Source: Metarhizobium sp964253915
GTDB lineage: Bacteria; Pseudomonadota; Alphaproteobacteria; Rhizobiales; Rhizobiaceae
Length of the DNA stretch: 64,000 nt
Direction of reading: 5' to 3'
NCBI RefSeq assembly: GCF_964253915.1
Contig: NZ_CAXUSG020000001.1
Span: 434,001-498,000 of the forward strand
Shown: positions 52,232 through 60,419 of the stretch, piece by piece
Layout: the number at the start of each line of letters is the position of its first letter
Position numbering within the stretch: the first letter of the stretch is position 1
Program-made: the position numbers and the translations under genes
The notes under the pieces: model-generated
The model's database searches: none
What the model saw: only the letters and a program-made list of their open reading frames with translations
Told to the model about the DNA's origin: nothing

Positions 52232-53002
52232 ATGAAGGCCGTCATCCTTGCCGGCGGCCTGGGCACGCGCCTGTCCGAAGAGACCCAGCTCAAGCCGAAG
52301 CCGATGGTCGAGGTGGGCGGGCGGCCGATCCTCTGGCACATCATGAAGATCTACCACAGCTACGGTATCCGGGATTTCATCGTCTGCTGCGGTTTTCGCG
52401 GGTATGTGATCAAGGAATATTTCGCCAATTACGGCCTGCACATGTCGGACATCACCTTCGACCTGGCCGAGAACCGGCTGCAGTTCCATCGCAAGAACGC
52501 CGAAAACTGGCGGGTGACGCTGGTCGATACGGGCGAGCACTCGATGACCGGCGGCCGCCTCAAGCGTGTCGCCTCCTATCTGCGGGACGAGGAAGCCTTC
52601 TGCTTCACCTATGGTGACGGCGTCTGCAGCGTCGACATTGCCGATACCATCCGCTTCCACAAGAACCACGGCAAGCTGGCGACCGTCACGGCCGTGCGGC
52701 CGCCGGCGCGTTTTGGCGCGCTGAAGCTGCACGGCGACGAGGTCCAGGGTTTCGTCGAGAAACCGGAAGGCGAAGGCGGCTTCATCAACGGCGGCTTCTT
52801 CGTATTGTCGCCTAAGGTCATCGACCGCATTCCGGACGATGCGACGATCTGGGAGCGCGCGCCCTTGAGCAGCCTGGCCGACGACGGTGAGTTGAGGGCC
52901 TATTTCCACGAAGGCTTCTGGCAGCCGATGGATACGCTGCGCGACAAGACCCACCTCGAAACGCTCTGGGAGAGCGGCAATCCCCCCTGGAAGAAATGGT
53001 GA
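52232..53002 (+). CDS. rfbF: Glucose-1-phosphate cytidylyltransferase
   Basis: Makes CDP-glucose, first step of CDP-deoxysugar synthesis. The 256 residues start with the nucleotidyltransferase signature VILAGGLGTRLSEETQLKPK. Further RfbF motifs are MVEVGGRPILWHIMKIYHSY, the FTYGDGVCSVDI metal site and FGALKLHGDEVQGFVEKPEG. This opens a four-gene operon in which each gene almost touches or overlaps the next (1-base gap, then two ATGA overlaps). It determines that the product sugars are CDP-linked rather than dTDP-linked. Confidence 0.96.
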   Translation: MKAVILAGGLGTRLSEETQLKPKPMVEVGGRPILWHIMKIYHSYGIRDFIVCCGFRGYVIKEYFANYGLHMSDITFDLAENRLQFHRKNAENWRVTLVDTGEHSMTGGRLKRVASYLRDEEAFCFTYGDGVCSVDIADTIRFHKNHGKLATVTAVRPPARFGALKLHGDEVQGFVEKPEGEGGFINGGFFVLSPKVIDRIPDDATIWERAPLSSLADDGELRAYFHEGFWQPMDTLRDKTHLETLWESGNPPWKKW

Positions 53003-53003
53003 G

Positions 53004-54083
53004 ATGGTGACGACGTCGTTCTGGAAGGATAAACGCGTTCTGGTGACGGGGCATACCGGCTTCAAGGGGAGCTGGTTGTCGCTTTGGCTGACAGAACGTG
53101 GTGCCCATGTCAGCGGATTGTCGCTGGCACCATCCACGACGCCGTCCCTCCATCGCCTGCTCGGTCACGATGGCACCGGCGAGGACGGCATACTCGATAT
53201 TCGCGACCGCTTGGCCGTCGCCGCGCGTGTCATGGCGGTGCGGCCGGAGATCGTTTTCCACCTCGCCGCCCAGCCGCTGGTCCGGGCCGCCTATCGCGAT
53301 CCCGCGGCGACCTACGACATCAACGTCCAGGGCACCGCCAACCTTCTCGATGTCCTGCGCATCTCTCCCGACATCCGCTCGATCGTCGTGGTGACGACCG
53401 ACAAGGTCTACGAGAACGCCGAGACCGGCCGCGCCTTCGTCGAGACCGATCCACTCGGCGGCTACGATCCCTACAGCGCCAGCAAGGCAGCAGCGGAGAT
53501 CGTCACCAGCAGCTATCGATCCTCGTTTTTCCTCGGCCGCAATGTTGGTCTCGCGACTGCTCGCGCCGGCAACGTCATCGGCGGCGGGGACTGGGCGGAA
53601 GATCGTCTCATCCCCGATGCCGTGCGCGCGTGGAGCAGCGGCGGCACCCTCGACGTACGTCGTCCCGGCGCCGTGCGTCCCTGGCAGCATGTGCTGGAGC
53701 CGCTGCACGGCTACATCACGCTGGCGGAACGGCTATGGTCGAACCCGGGGCTCGACAGGCATTTCAACTTCGGCCCGGATCATGGCGCGGCGGCAACCGT
53801 CGGCAAGGTTCTCGAGGTGGCCCGTGCCGCCTACGGCACCGGCAACATGGTGCTCGGCGACGGCACGGAAGGCCCTCACGAGGCCGGTTACCTGATGCTC
53901 GACAGCAGCCTGGCAGCAAAAACCCTCGGTTTCGTGCCGCGCTGGGATCTCGGCGAAACGGTTCGCCGGACGATGGACTGGTATCGCCGATACGAAGGCG
54001 GTTCTTCCGCCGAGGCGCTCTGCCTGGCCGATATTGCCGCCTATGAAGACGCCATCCGGCAGCCGCTCAAGGTGGCGGTATGA
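53004..54083 (+). CDS. rfbG: CDP-glucose 4,6-dehydratase
   Basis: Extended SDR of 359 residues that converts CDP-glucose to CDP-4-keto-6-deoxyglucose. Motifs: VLVTGHTGFKGSWLSLWL (family-typical NAD loop with FKG), VFHLAAQPLVRAAYRDP, VVVTTDKVYENAE (TDK triad), DPYSASKAAAEIVTSSYR (YxxxK) and ARAGNVIGGGDWAEDRLIPD. The fit to RfbG is very strong. Its last four bases overlap the next gene. Confidence 0.96.
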   Translation: MVTTSFWKDKRVLVTGHTGFKGSWLSLWLTERGAHVSGLSLAPSTTPSLHRLLGHDGTGEDGILDIRDRLAVAARVMAVRPEIVFHLAAQPLVRAAYRDPAATYDINVQGTANLLDVLRISPDIRSIVVVTTDKVYENAETGRAFVETDPLGGYDPYSASKAAAEIVTSSYRSSFFLGRNVGLATARAGNVIGGGDWAEDRLIPDAVRAWSSGGTLDVRRPGAVRPWQHVLEPLHGYITLAERLWSNPGLDRHFNFGPDHGAAATVGKVLEVARAAYGTGNMVLGDGTEGPHEAGYLMLDSSLAAKTLGFVPRWDLGETVRRTMDWYRRYEGGSSAEALCLADIAAYEDAIRQPLKVAV

Positions 54084-54640
54084 GCCGTTTCCTGCGACGT
54101 GATACGCCGATCGAAGGATTGGCGCTGCTCGAACGTGCCAGGCTGGGCGACGATCGCGGTTTCCTGACACGGCTGTTCTGTGCCGAGGAGTTGGCAGAGG
54201 CCGGCTGGCTCGGTCCGGTCGCCCAGGTCAACGAAACCGGTACGCAAAAGGCCGGCACCGTGCGCGGCATGCATTTTCAGCTGCCGCCGTTTGCCGAAAC
54301 CAAGCTGGTCACCTGCGTTGCCGGCGCGGTGCTCGACGTTGCCATCGATCTGCGCGAGGGATCACCGACATTCCTCAAGCATTTCGCGGTGGAACTGTCG
54401 GGTGAAAATACCCGTTCGCTGCTGATCCCCCAGGGCTTTGCCCATGGCTTCCAGACACTGACCGACGATGTCCGCATGATTTATCTGCATTCGGCGCCCT
54501 TCAGGGCTGAGGCCGAAGCCGGCCTGCACGCCGAGGATCCGGCGCTCGCCATCGACTGGCCCCTGCCGGTCTCCAACCTGTCGATGCGTGATCGCGCGCA
54601 TCCTTTGCTGTCGCCTGAGTATCGGGGAGTCGCTGCATGA
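54080..54640 (+). CDS. RmlC-like deoxysugar 3,5-epimerase
   Basis: Cupin-fold dTDP-4-dehydrorhamnose 3,5-epimerase family, 186 residues. The active-site histidine and arginine are in GTVRGMHFQLPPFAETKLVT (RGMHFQ). GAVLDVAIDLREGSPTF and LLIPQGFAHGFQTLTDDVRM follow the family pattern. In this CDP operon the substrate is likely CDP-4-keto-6-deoxyglucose or its methylated form, giving 3- and/or 5-epimerisation. The canonical dTDP substrate is unlikely because no RmlA/RmlB genes are here. Confidence 0.9.
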   Translation: MSRFLRRDTPIEGLALLERARLGDDRGFLTRLFCAEELAEAGWLGPVAQVNETGTQKAGTVRGMHFQLPPFAETKLVTCVAGAVLDVAIDLREGSPTFLKHFAVELSGENTRSLLIPQGFAHGFQTLTDDVRMIYLHSAPFRAEAEAGLHAEDPALAIDWPLPVSNLSMRDRAHPLLSPEYRGVAA

Positions 54641-55863
54641 AATGCCGTCATTGCGCCAACGAGACCATGGCGCCGTTCCTCGATCTCGGCACGGCGCCGC
54701 CATCCAATTCCTATGTCGCCGCGGCCGGGCTCGACAAACCGGAACTCTGGTACCCGCTGGTCATCCGAACCTGCACGGAATGTTTCCTGGTGCAGACGGA
54801 GGACTTCGCCTCTCGCGAAACCTTCTTCTCGGAAAACTACGCCTATTTCAGTTCGTTTTCCTCGTCCTGGCTGAGCCATGCGAAAACCTATGTCGCGGCC
54901 ATGACCGAGCGCTTCGGGCTCGGCGCCGGCTCGAAGGTCGTCGAAGTCGCCTCGAATGACGGCTACCTGCTGCAATATGTCAAGGAGGCCGGCATCGCCT
55001 GTCTCGGCGTCGAGCCGACCGCCAGCACGGCAGCGGCTGCGCGCGACAAGGGCATCGAGGTGGTCGAGGAGTTCTTCGGCGTCGAACTGGCGCAGAGCCT
55101 GGTGGCGAAAGGCTGGGCCGCCGACCTGACGGCCGCCAACAACGTGCTGGCGCACGTGCCCGACATCAACGATTTCGTCCGCGGTTTCGCCACGCTGCTG
55201 AAGCCCGACGGCGTCTCGACCTTCGAATTCCCGCATCTGATGAACATGGTCGGCGAAGCGCAGTTCGACACGGCCTATCACGAGCACTATTCTTATCTCT
55301 CGCTGACCGCCGTGGAGCGGATCTTTGCCGCGAACGGCCTCTTCGTCTTCGACGTCGAGACGACGCCCTGGCATGGCGGCAGTCTTCGTGTGTTCGCTTG
55401 CCGCGCCGATGCGCAGGCCCATCCGCGCCGGCCGGCCGTGCAGGATCTGCTCGACCGCGAACAGGCGGTCGGCATGAAGGATCTTTCCTATTACGCCGCC
55501 TTCCAGGCGCAAGCGCAGCGCGTGCGCAACGATTTCCTCGCCTTCCTGATCGATTGCCAGCGCCAGGGCCTGAAGGTTGCGGCCTACGGCGCGGCGGCGA
55601 AGGGCAACACGCTGTTGAATTTCGCCGGCGTCAAGCCGGATCTCCTGTCGTTCGTCGTCGACAAGAATCCTGCCAAGCAGGGCACCTTCCTGCCCGGCAG
55701 CAGAATTCCCATCGTGTCCGAAGACGTGTTGAAAGAACAAAAGCCGGAAAGGGTCGTTATTCTTCCATGGAACCTGCAGAAAGAAATCAAGGAACAGCTT
55801 TCGTATATCAGAGACTGGGGTGGGACGTTCGTGACGGCGATCCCGACACTGAAGGTCGAGTAG
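54637..55863 (+). CDS. Sugar C-methyltransferase (NovU/TylC3-type)
   Basis: A 408-residue SAM-dependent C-methyltransferase. The N-terminal zinc-binding domain has CRHC (3-6) and CTEC (47-50). The SAM domain has VVEVASNDGYLLQYVKEAGI (~108) and AANNVLAHVPDINDFVRG. The catalytic segment is FDTAYHEHYSYLSLTAVERI (Y-H-E-H). The C-terminal domain is VAAYGAAAKGNTLLNFAGVK and VVDKNPAKQGTFLPGSRIPI. The family methylates C-3 of 4-ketosugar nucleotides, so a 3-C-methyl-6-deoxyhexose is inferred here. It overlaps the epimerase gene by ATGA and is followed by two terminators. Confidence 0.92.
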   Translation: MKCRHCANETMAPFLDLGTAPPSNSYVAAAGLDKPELWYPLVIRTCTECFLVQTEDFASRETFFSENYAYFSSFSSSWLSHAKTYVAAMTERFGLGAGSKVVEVASNDGYLLQYVKEAGIACLGVEPTASTAAAARDKGIEVVEEFFGVELAQSLVAKGWAADLTAANNVLAHVPDINDFVRGFATLLKPDGVSTFEFPHLMNMVGEAQFDTAYHEHYSYLSLTAVERIFAANGLFVFDVETTPWHGGSLRVFACRADAQAHPRRPAVQDLLDREQAVGMKDLSYYAAFQAQAQRVRNDFLAFLIDCQRQGLKVAAYGAAAKGNTLLNFAGVKPDLLSFVVDKNPAKQGTFLPGSRIPIVSEDVLKEQKPERVVILPWNLQKEIKEQLSYIRDWGGTFVTAIPTLKVE

Positions 55864-56001
55864 TCTCGCTGATCCCGGAAATCCCGGAACGGTCGTCGCG
55901 ATCGACCGACGATCTGGGGATCGTCACCGACCTGTCTGCCGAATAGGCCGGGTACCACCCGCCTCCGAGGCACAGATCGGCTCGCATCTGGTTCGAATTC
56001 A

Positions 56002-56029
56002 AGACGTCGCCTCCGCGGCGTCTTTTTTT
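56002..56029 (+). terminator. Intrinsic terminator of the CDP-sugar operon
   Basis: Nine-bp stem AGACGTCGC/GCGGCGTCT with a four-base loop, followed by seven T, 138 bases after the methyltransferase stop. Confidence 0.88.
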
Positions 56030-56042
56030 GTTGCCGCAACGA

Positions 56043-56069
56043 AAAAAGGCCGCTGCGGGCGGCCTTTTT
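56043..56069. terminator. Bidirectional terminator between facing sugar operons
   Basis: Stem AAAAAGGCCGC/GCGGCCTTTTT with a five-base loop is flanked by A-run and T-run, so it can terminate both strands. It lies 53 bases past the last gene of the leftward operon. Confidence 0.88.
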
Positions 56070-56121
56070 GAAATCCTGTCGTCCGGCCGATGCACACTGC
56101 CCGGCCGGGAATGGTTTTGTC

Positions 56122-56886
56122 TCACACCCGCTTGAGCCAGGCGCCCGGCCAATGCGTGATGTTTTCGCCGAGGCTGCTTTCGTTGAACGGCCAGGCCGGC
56201 TGCTCGATGACAAATTCGGCATGCTTTTCGGCGAAATCGCGGGCGGCAAACGTCGGATTGTTCGTCGTCCAGTCGGCCGTGCCGCGCGGCACGTCGGCAA
56301 GATCGTACATGATGCCGTCGGTGGCGACGATGTAGGAGCCGGGCGTGACGAGATCGGCATAGGCTTCAAGCTCGTCGGCCACATGGGCATAGCTATGGTC
56401 GGAGTCGAGGATCACCAGCACGGTTTCGCCGGGCTTCACCAGTCCCTTGACCTGCGCGACGATCTCCGGCGCCGTCGACGAGCCTTCGATCAGGGTGATG
56501 CGGTCGGACAGCGGATGGGCTTCGATGGCGGCGCGGTTGTGCGGCCGGATTTCGATATCGATGCCGACGATGCGGCCCTTCTCCATGGCCTTGCACAGGC
56601 TCGAATAGAAGATCAGCGAGCCGCCATGTGCCACGCCGGTCTCGATGATCACATCCGGCTTCAGCGAGAAGATGACTTCCTGCATCCGCACCATGTCTTC
56701 GGGAAGCTGGATCACCGGCCGGCCCATCCAGCTGAAGGTGTATTGGTACTTCTGGTTCCAGCCCACGCGCACCCATTGCCGGGAAATCGCCTCGAAAGCC
56801 TCCCGGGAATACAGGTCTAGTGTCTTGACGGTTCCAGCGTCCTCAAGCGTCAAGCTCTTGGCGTCGGTGTCGAGGATAAGCTTCAT
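56122..56886 (-). CDS. CmcI-like (cephalosporin hydroxylase family) SAM-binding enzyme
   Basis: A 254-residue protein of the CmcI/rhamnosyl O-methyltransferase family. The N-terminal RQWVRVGWNQKYQYTFSWMG is typical, the SAM loop is VIIETGVAHGGSLIFYSSL (~residue 82), IVGIDIEIRPHNRAAIEAHP and LVILDSDHSYAHVADELEAY complete the Rossmann core. Despite the family name, these proteins are structurally methyltransferases, and homologues in polysaccharide loci methylate sugars. An O-methyltransferase role on the surface glycan is therefore likely. The second of two adjacent ATGs is used because GGAG spacing fits it better. Overlaps the upstream gene (ATGA). Confidence 0.85.
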   Translation of the reverse strand: MKLILDTDAKSLTLEDAGTVKTLDLYSREAFEAISRQWVRVGWNQKYQYTFSWMGRPVIQLPEDMVRMQEVIFSLKPDVIIETGVAHGGSLIFYSSLCKAMEKGRIVGIDIEIRPHNRAAIEAHPLSDRITLIEGSSTAPEIVAQVKGLVKPGETVLVILDSDHSYAHVADELEAYADLVTPGSYIVATDGIMYDLADVPRGTADWTTNNPTFAARDFAEKHAEFVIEQPAWPFNESSLGENITHWPGAWLKRV

Positions 56887-58061
56887 CATTCACTCCAGTC
56901 GATCAGGGCGAGTTTGATATTCGAATCGGCCAATCGACGCAGGTTCTCCTCGCGATAATTGGGATTCATGAGCACGGCGCTCGCCACCCCGCGGGCCTCG
57001 ACCGACGCGGGTGCGACGATCGGGTGGCCGGTGCCGGGAATGAAGCGGCCCTGCTTGTTCGGGTTCAGGTCGATGACGCAGTCGATGAACTCGCGCTCGG
57101 GATCGACGAGGTTGGCAAATGTCGCGCCCTTGGCGCCGGCACCCCACAGGGCGACCTTGCCGCCCTGCTTGAGTTCACGGAGCCGTTCGAGCCAGACCTG
57201 GCGCTGCTCGGCCTCGTGCAGGCCGTAGGCAGTGGCGAGCTTTGCTGTCTCGCCTGTTGTTTCCCGTTCAGCCGGCGCAGGTTCGGTGGTGGGACGCGCC
57301 TCCAGCCACAGGTACTGGCCACCGAAGATGTGATGGACCTGGTCGACGACGAAACCGCTGCGCTCGAAAGCCAAGGCGAGGGAGTTTTGGGTAAAGATCG
57401 AGCAATGCTCGTAGAAGAAATCCCAGACGACGCGGTTGCGCAGGATCCACTCCACACACGGCGTCTCGAAGAAGACGCGGGCATCCGGCGAGGTGTCCAG
57501 CGCGTCGCGTACCGCCTTCAGGATCATCCGCGGTTCGGGAATATGCTCGATCACGTGGCGGCAGACGACGAAATCGGGTTTGATGTCGGTGCAGCTGCTG
57601 TCATAGTAACGGCGCTGGAATTGCAGCCGGCCGTCGAGATCTTCGTCCGGGCCGACATAGGTCGGGTCGAAACCGATGCCGCGATTGTTGGCACCGGGAT
57701 AGCTGACGAGCTTGTGCAGGAACTGTCCCTTGCCGCAGCCGACTTCGACGATCAGGCAGTCCTTGACACCCTTTTCCTCGACCAGCATTCTGACGAGGTC
57801 GTTCAGGTAGTCGTCGAAGAACGAGGAATAGGATTGGGTATTGTCATAGGCTTCGTCGTAGTCGATCGGCGCCAGTGCAAAGGCGCGGTTGAAGACGAAA
57901 CCGCAGTCTTCGCAGGCCATCAGATCGAGTTCGCCGCGCATGATGGATTTTGCTGCGGCCTGTTCGGCCATGACGAGGTTCTGGAATGTCGGGACATGGC
58001 TGCGCCGCAAGAACGACGTCAGCCGATTACCCGAACATACGGGGCATGTGTGCATGTCCAT
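56886..58061 (-). CDS. Second zinc-ribbon SAM methyltransferase of the sugar locus
   Basis: A 391-residue protein with the same layout as the C-methyltransferase of the facing operon. N-terminal cysteine pairs are CPVC and CEDC, the SAM loop is LIVEVGCGKGQFLHKLVSYP (~104), HVIEHIPEPRMILK is motif II. The active-site region reads DFFYEHCSIFTQNSLALAFE, where the catalytic E-H is kept but the preceding Y-H is F-Y. The C-terminal domain has VALWGAGAKGATFANLV and VIDLNPNKQGRFIPGTGHPI. The ATG follows AAGGAATACCC. It may modify a different sugar or position. It overlaps the upstream reductase gene by about 35 bases and the downstream CmcI-like gene by one to four. Confidence 0.88.
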   Translation of the reverse strand: MDMHTCPVCSGNRLTSFLRRSHVPTFQNLVMAEQAAAKSIMRGELDLMACEDCGFVFNRAFALAPIDYDEAYDNTQSYSSFFDDYLNDLVRMLVEEKGVKDCLIVEVGCGKGQFLHKLVSYPGANNRGIGFDPTYVGPDEDLDGRLQFQRRYYDSSCTDIKPDFVVCRHVIEHIPEPRMILKAVRDALDTSPDARVFFETPCVEWILRNRVVWDFFYEHCSIFTQNSLALAFERSGFVVDQVHHIFGGQYLWLEARPTTEPAPAERETTGETAKLATAYGLHEAEQRQVWLERLRELKQGGKVALWGAGAKGATFANLVDPEREFIDCVIDLNPNKQGRFIPGTGHPIVAPASVEARGVASAVLMNPNYREENLRRLADSNIKLALIDWSE

Positions 58062-58944
58062 GGGTATTCCTTGCAATAAGCTCTCTCAATCCCTGTTGCA
58101 TCGTGATGGCGGGCCGCCAGCCGAGTTCCTTGAGCTTCCGGTTTTCACCGACGAGAAGCGGCGGCTGTCCGGGCCTTCCGCTTGTCAGCCGCAAGACACG
58201 CTCCGCGTCGCCATCAAGGATGCCGGCGATCCAGCCGACGACATCGCCCAGCCGGACGGGTTCCCCCGAACTGATGTTGTAGACGCCGTTTGCGCCTCCG
58301 GTCAGCAGCGCGGTAAAGGCTGCGGCCAGATCGGCGACATGGAGGAAATCGCGGAAGCAATCCTTGTCGATGGCAAAAGGATCGCGTTCTCCCCGGAAGA
58401 CGTCTGCCAGCGCCGGCACAAGCCTTTGCGGCGCTTCTCCGATGCCATAAGTCAGGAAGATCCGTCCCCAGGCGCACGGCACGCCATGCTCGCGGCAGAT
58501 CGCTATTGCCAGGCGTCGGGTGGCATCCTTGGCGCTGCCGTAGAGGGTGGCCGGTTCTATCGGGGTCTCCGCCTCGCGGCAGAACCCATAAGACCAGTCG
58601 TATTCGGCGCACGTGCCGGCGATCACCACCTGCCGCCCGCCTGCCTTGCAGAAGGCTTCCACCAGTCGCGTCGTCGCTTCGCTCCAGCGCAGGTTGAGCG
58701 GCGAGTTCCAGTATTTGCCGTGTTCCGCATACCAGGCGAGATGCAGCAGATGCGTGGCGCCGATCTTGCCGGCAAATGCGTCGAAGTCGTCGATTTCAAG
58801 CAGATCGGCGACCTCGAAAACGCCGCCGGACCAGGTGTCGGGCTTCCGGCGACCGACGGCGATCGTTTCGATGCCTTGTTTGTCCAGCGCGTCGAGAACG
58901 TGGCGGCCGATAAATCCGCCTGCGCCGGTCAGCAACACCTTCAT
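58027..58944 (-). CDS. NAD-dependent epimerase/reductase of sugar nucleotides
   Basis: Extended SDR of 305 residues. The cofactor loop is VLLTGAGGFIGRHVLDALDK, the catalytic YxxxK is in TLYGSAKDATRRLAIAI, and WGRIFLTYGIGEAPQRLVPA and DFLHVADLAAAFTALLTG are typical of NDP-sugar epimerases and 4-ketoreductases. In this context it may reduce the 4-keto group of the methylated CDP-sugar, the final step missing from the rightward operon. Its 5' end overlaps the GT2-like gene stop by ATGA, and its 3' end overlaps the methyltransferase start by some 35 bases. Confidence 0.88.
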   Translation of the reverse strand: MKVLLTGAGGFIGRHVLDALDKQGIETIAVGRRKPDTWSGGVFEVADLLEIDDFDAFAGKIGATHLLHLAWYAEHGKYWNSPLNLRWSEATTRLVEAFCKAGGRQVVIAGTCAEYDWSYGFCREAETPIEPATLYGSAKDATRRLAIAICREHGVPCAWGRIFLTYGIGEAPQRLVPALADVFRGERDPFAIDKDCFRDFLHVADLAAAFTALLTGGANGVYNISSGEPVRLGDVVGWIAGILDGDAERVLRLTSGRPGQPPLLVGENRKLKELGWRPAITMQQGLRELIARNTHGHAHMPRMFG

Positions 58945-60110
58945 GCCGCGTGCGACCCGCCAAACGCGACATTCGCCGCAACGGTCGGCACCTTCAATGC
59001 GTCCAGTTCCTCCTTCACGAGGCTGATCGGCGTCAGCATCGAACGGACCACCTTGAAGAATTCTTCCGCGGTGACGGCATTGCCGATGAAACGGTTGACC
59101 AGCAATAGGCGGTCATGCAGGCCGCGCCGCGGGTCGGCCTGCGGCTCGGCCAGATAGGGCGGGCGGAAAGACGAAGCCAGGCGGCCACCCTCAAGCTCGC
59201 AGATCGCGGCATAATAGGCCTGGGCCTTCTCCTCGAACGCCGTCTCGTCGTGCACGAACATGCAGTCGAGCATGCAGGCGCGAATGAAGTTCTCGTTGAA
59301 CCCGGACCATTCTATGTCGAGATCGTGGAGAACGCGCGCCTGGGTTTCAGCAATGGCCGCGGTGATGCCGATGTTGCTGTTGAACGGGAACCCCGCGACG
59401 GCGGAGGGCGCGTCCACAGGCCGGTACGGCGTGACGTCGCTTGCGGAAAGCGGTCGGGAAGAAAAGCCGAACTTTGCCGCATACAGCAACACCCGTGCCG
59501 ACCATTCATATTGCGGATAGGCTGTGAGCCAGCTGCGCTCGCCGGAGTTGGCCAGCACGGTTTCGAGCAGGGAGCGCTTGATCGCCGCGTGATAGATGCC
59601 GAAGGGCATCTTCGGCACGTTGCTGGATTCGTTCCACTGGAAGAAGGTTTCCAGCATGTCGTCCCGGCTGATTTCCCGCGTGTGGTGCTGGATCGGTATC
59701 GCGACCGCCGTGTTGACGTTGCGCGGCGCAGCGGCATCGATCTGGAACGAATTCCAGCCATAGGCGTCGAGGCCGGGAACGGTTTCTTCGGCGTGGACGA
59801 TGAACTGCGCGACATCCGGGTCGAGGATGTCGTTCGGCCGTACCACCGTAACCCATTCTCCCGTCATGGCAGCAACCGTGCCGATCCAGAGATTGGCGGT
59901 GGAGATTTCCAACGGTGCAGACGGCAGAATGCGCAGCCGCGCATCCTTTTTCGCAAGGGCATACAGCTCTTCGGCATCGGCGCAGGTGTCGCCGTAAGGC
60001 GCCACGATGATTTCGATATCCGATGCCGCATTGTGGAGCAGCTCCGTGGCAAGACGGACGGGTGGAGGGTTGCCGGGCTCAACGGGTATGCAGATGGAAA
60101 GTTTCGTCAT
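58941..60110 (-). CDS. GT2-like glycosyltransferase
   Basis: A 389-residue protein that starts like family 2 glycosyltransferases: LSICIPVEPGNPPPVRLATE and DIEIIVAPYGDTCADAEELY. Where most GT2 enzymes carry DXD, it reads GEWVTVVRPNDILDPDVAQF, so one metal ligand aspartate is shifted or absent. The C-terminal two-thirds (FFQWNESSNVPKMPFGIYHA, YPQYEWSARVLLYAAKFGFS) resembles glycosyltransferases of rhizobial surface-glycan loci but has no clear catalytic signature. It leads the leftward four-gene operon. The role, inferred from context, is transfer of the modified sugar. Confidence 0.75.
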   Translation of the reverse strand: MTKLSICIPVEPGNPPPVRLATELLHNAASDIEIIVAPYGDTCADAEELYALAKKDARLRILPSAPLEISTANLWIGTVAAMTGEWVTVVRPNDILDPDVAQFIVHAEETVPGLDAYGWNSFQIDAAAPRNVNTAVAIPIQHHTREISRDDMLETFFQWNESSNVPKMPFGIYHAAIKRSLLETVLANSGERSWLTAYPQYEWSARVLLYAAKFGFSSRPLSASDVTPYRPVDAPSAVAGFPFNSNIGITAAIAETQARVLHDLDIEWSGFNENFIRACMLDCMFVHDETAFEEKAQAYYAAICELEGGRLASSFRPPYLAEPQADPRRGLHDRLLLVNRFIGNAVTAEEFFKVVRSMLTPISLVKEELDALKVPTVAANVAFGGSHAA

Positions 60111-60419
60111 GGGACTGCTTTTCGTTTCTCTTCACCGCGCGTTGGGTTGCTGCCGTGAGCGATGCCGGAACAGGTGCATTCACAGCGGATTTCCCCGCTC
60201 ATGGCAGCCTTGTGTATGCCGTCAAGCTTGAGCGAAGCTTTGCGCAGAGGGAGATTTCAGCATGCGCAAAAGGGCGGGCAAACCGCTTGTTCGTATATTC
60301 GTTCATCTTAATATTATCGGTTTTTCAGGGCGTGAAATGGTTGATGCAAAGTAAAAAATTGCAATAAGAGAATATAAATTTTTCCGCGTTTAGATATATT
60401 CGAATGGGAGAAGAGATGG
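60111..60419. other. AT-rich divergent promoter region
   Basis: No gene is visible in the 309 bases between the divergent GT2-like gene and the GGDEF-EAL gene. The right half is unusually AT-rich (CATCTTAATATTATCGG, GAGAATATAAATTTTTCC), in contrast to the GC-rich surroundings. It presumably carries the promoters of both units, and could bind a nucleoid protein such as MucR/Ros-type regulators; no operator was identified. Confidence 0.5.
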
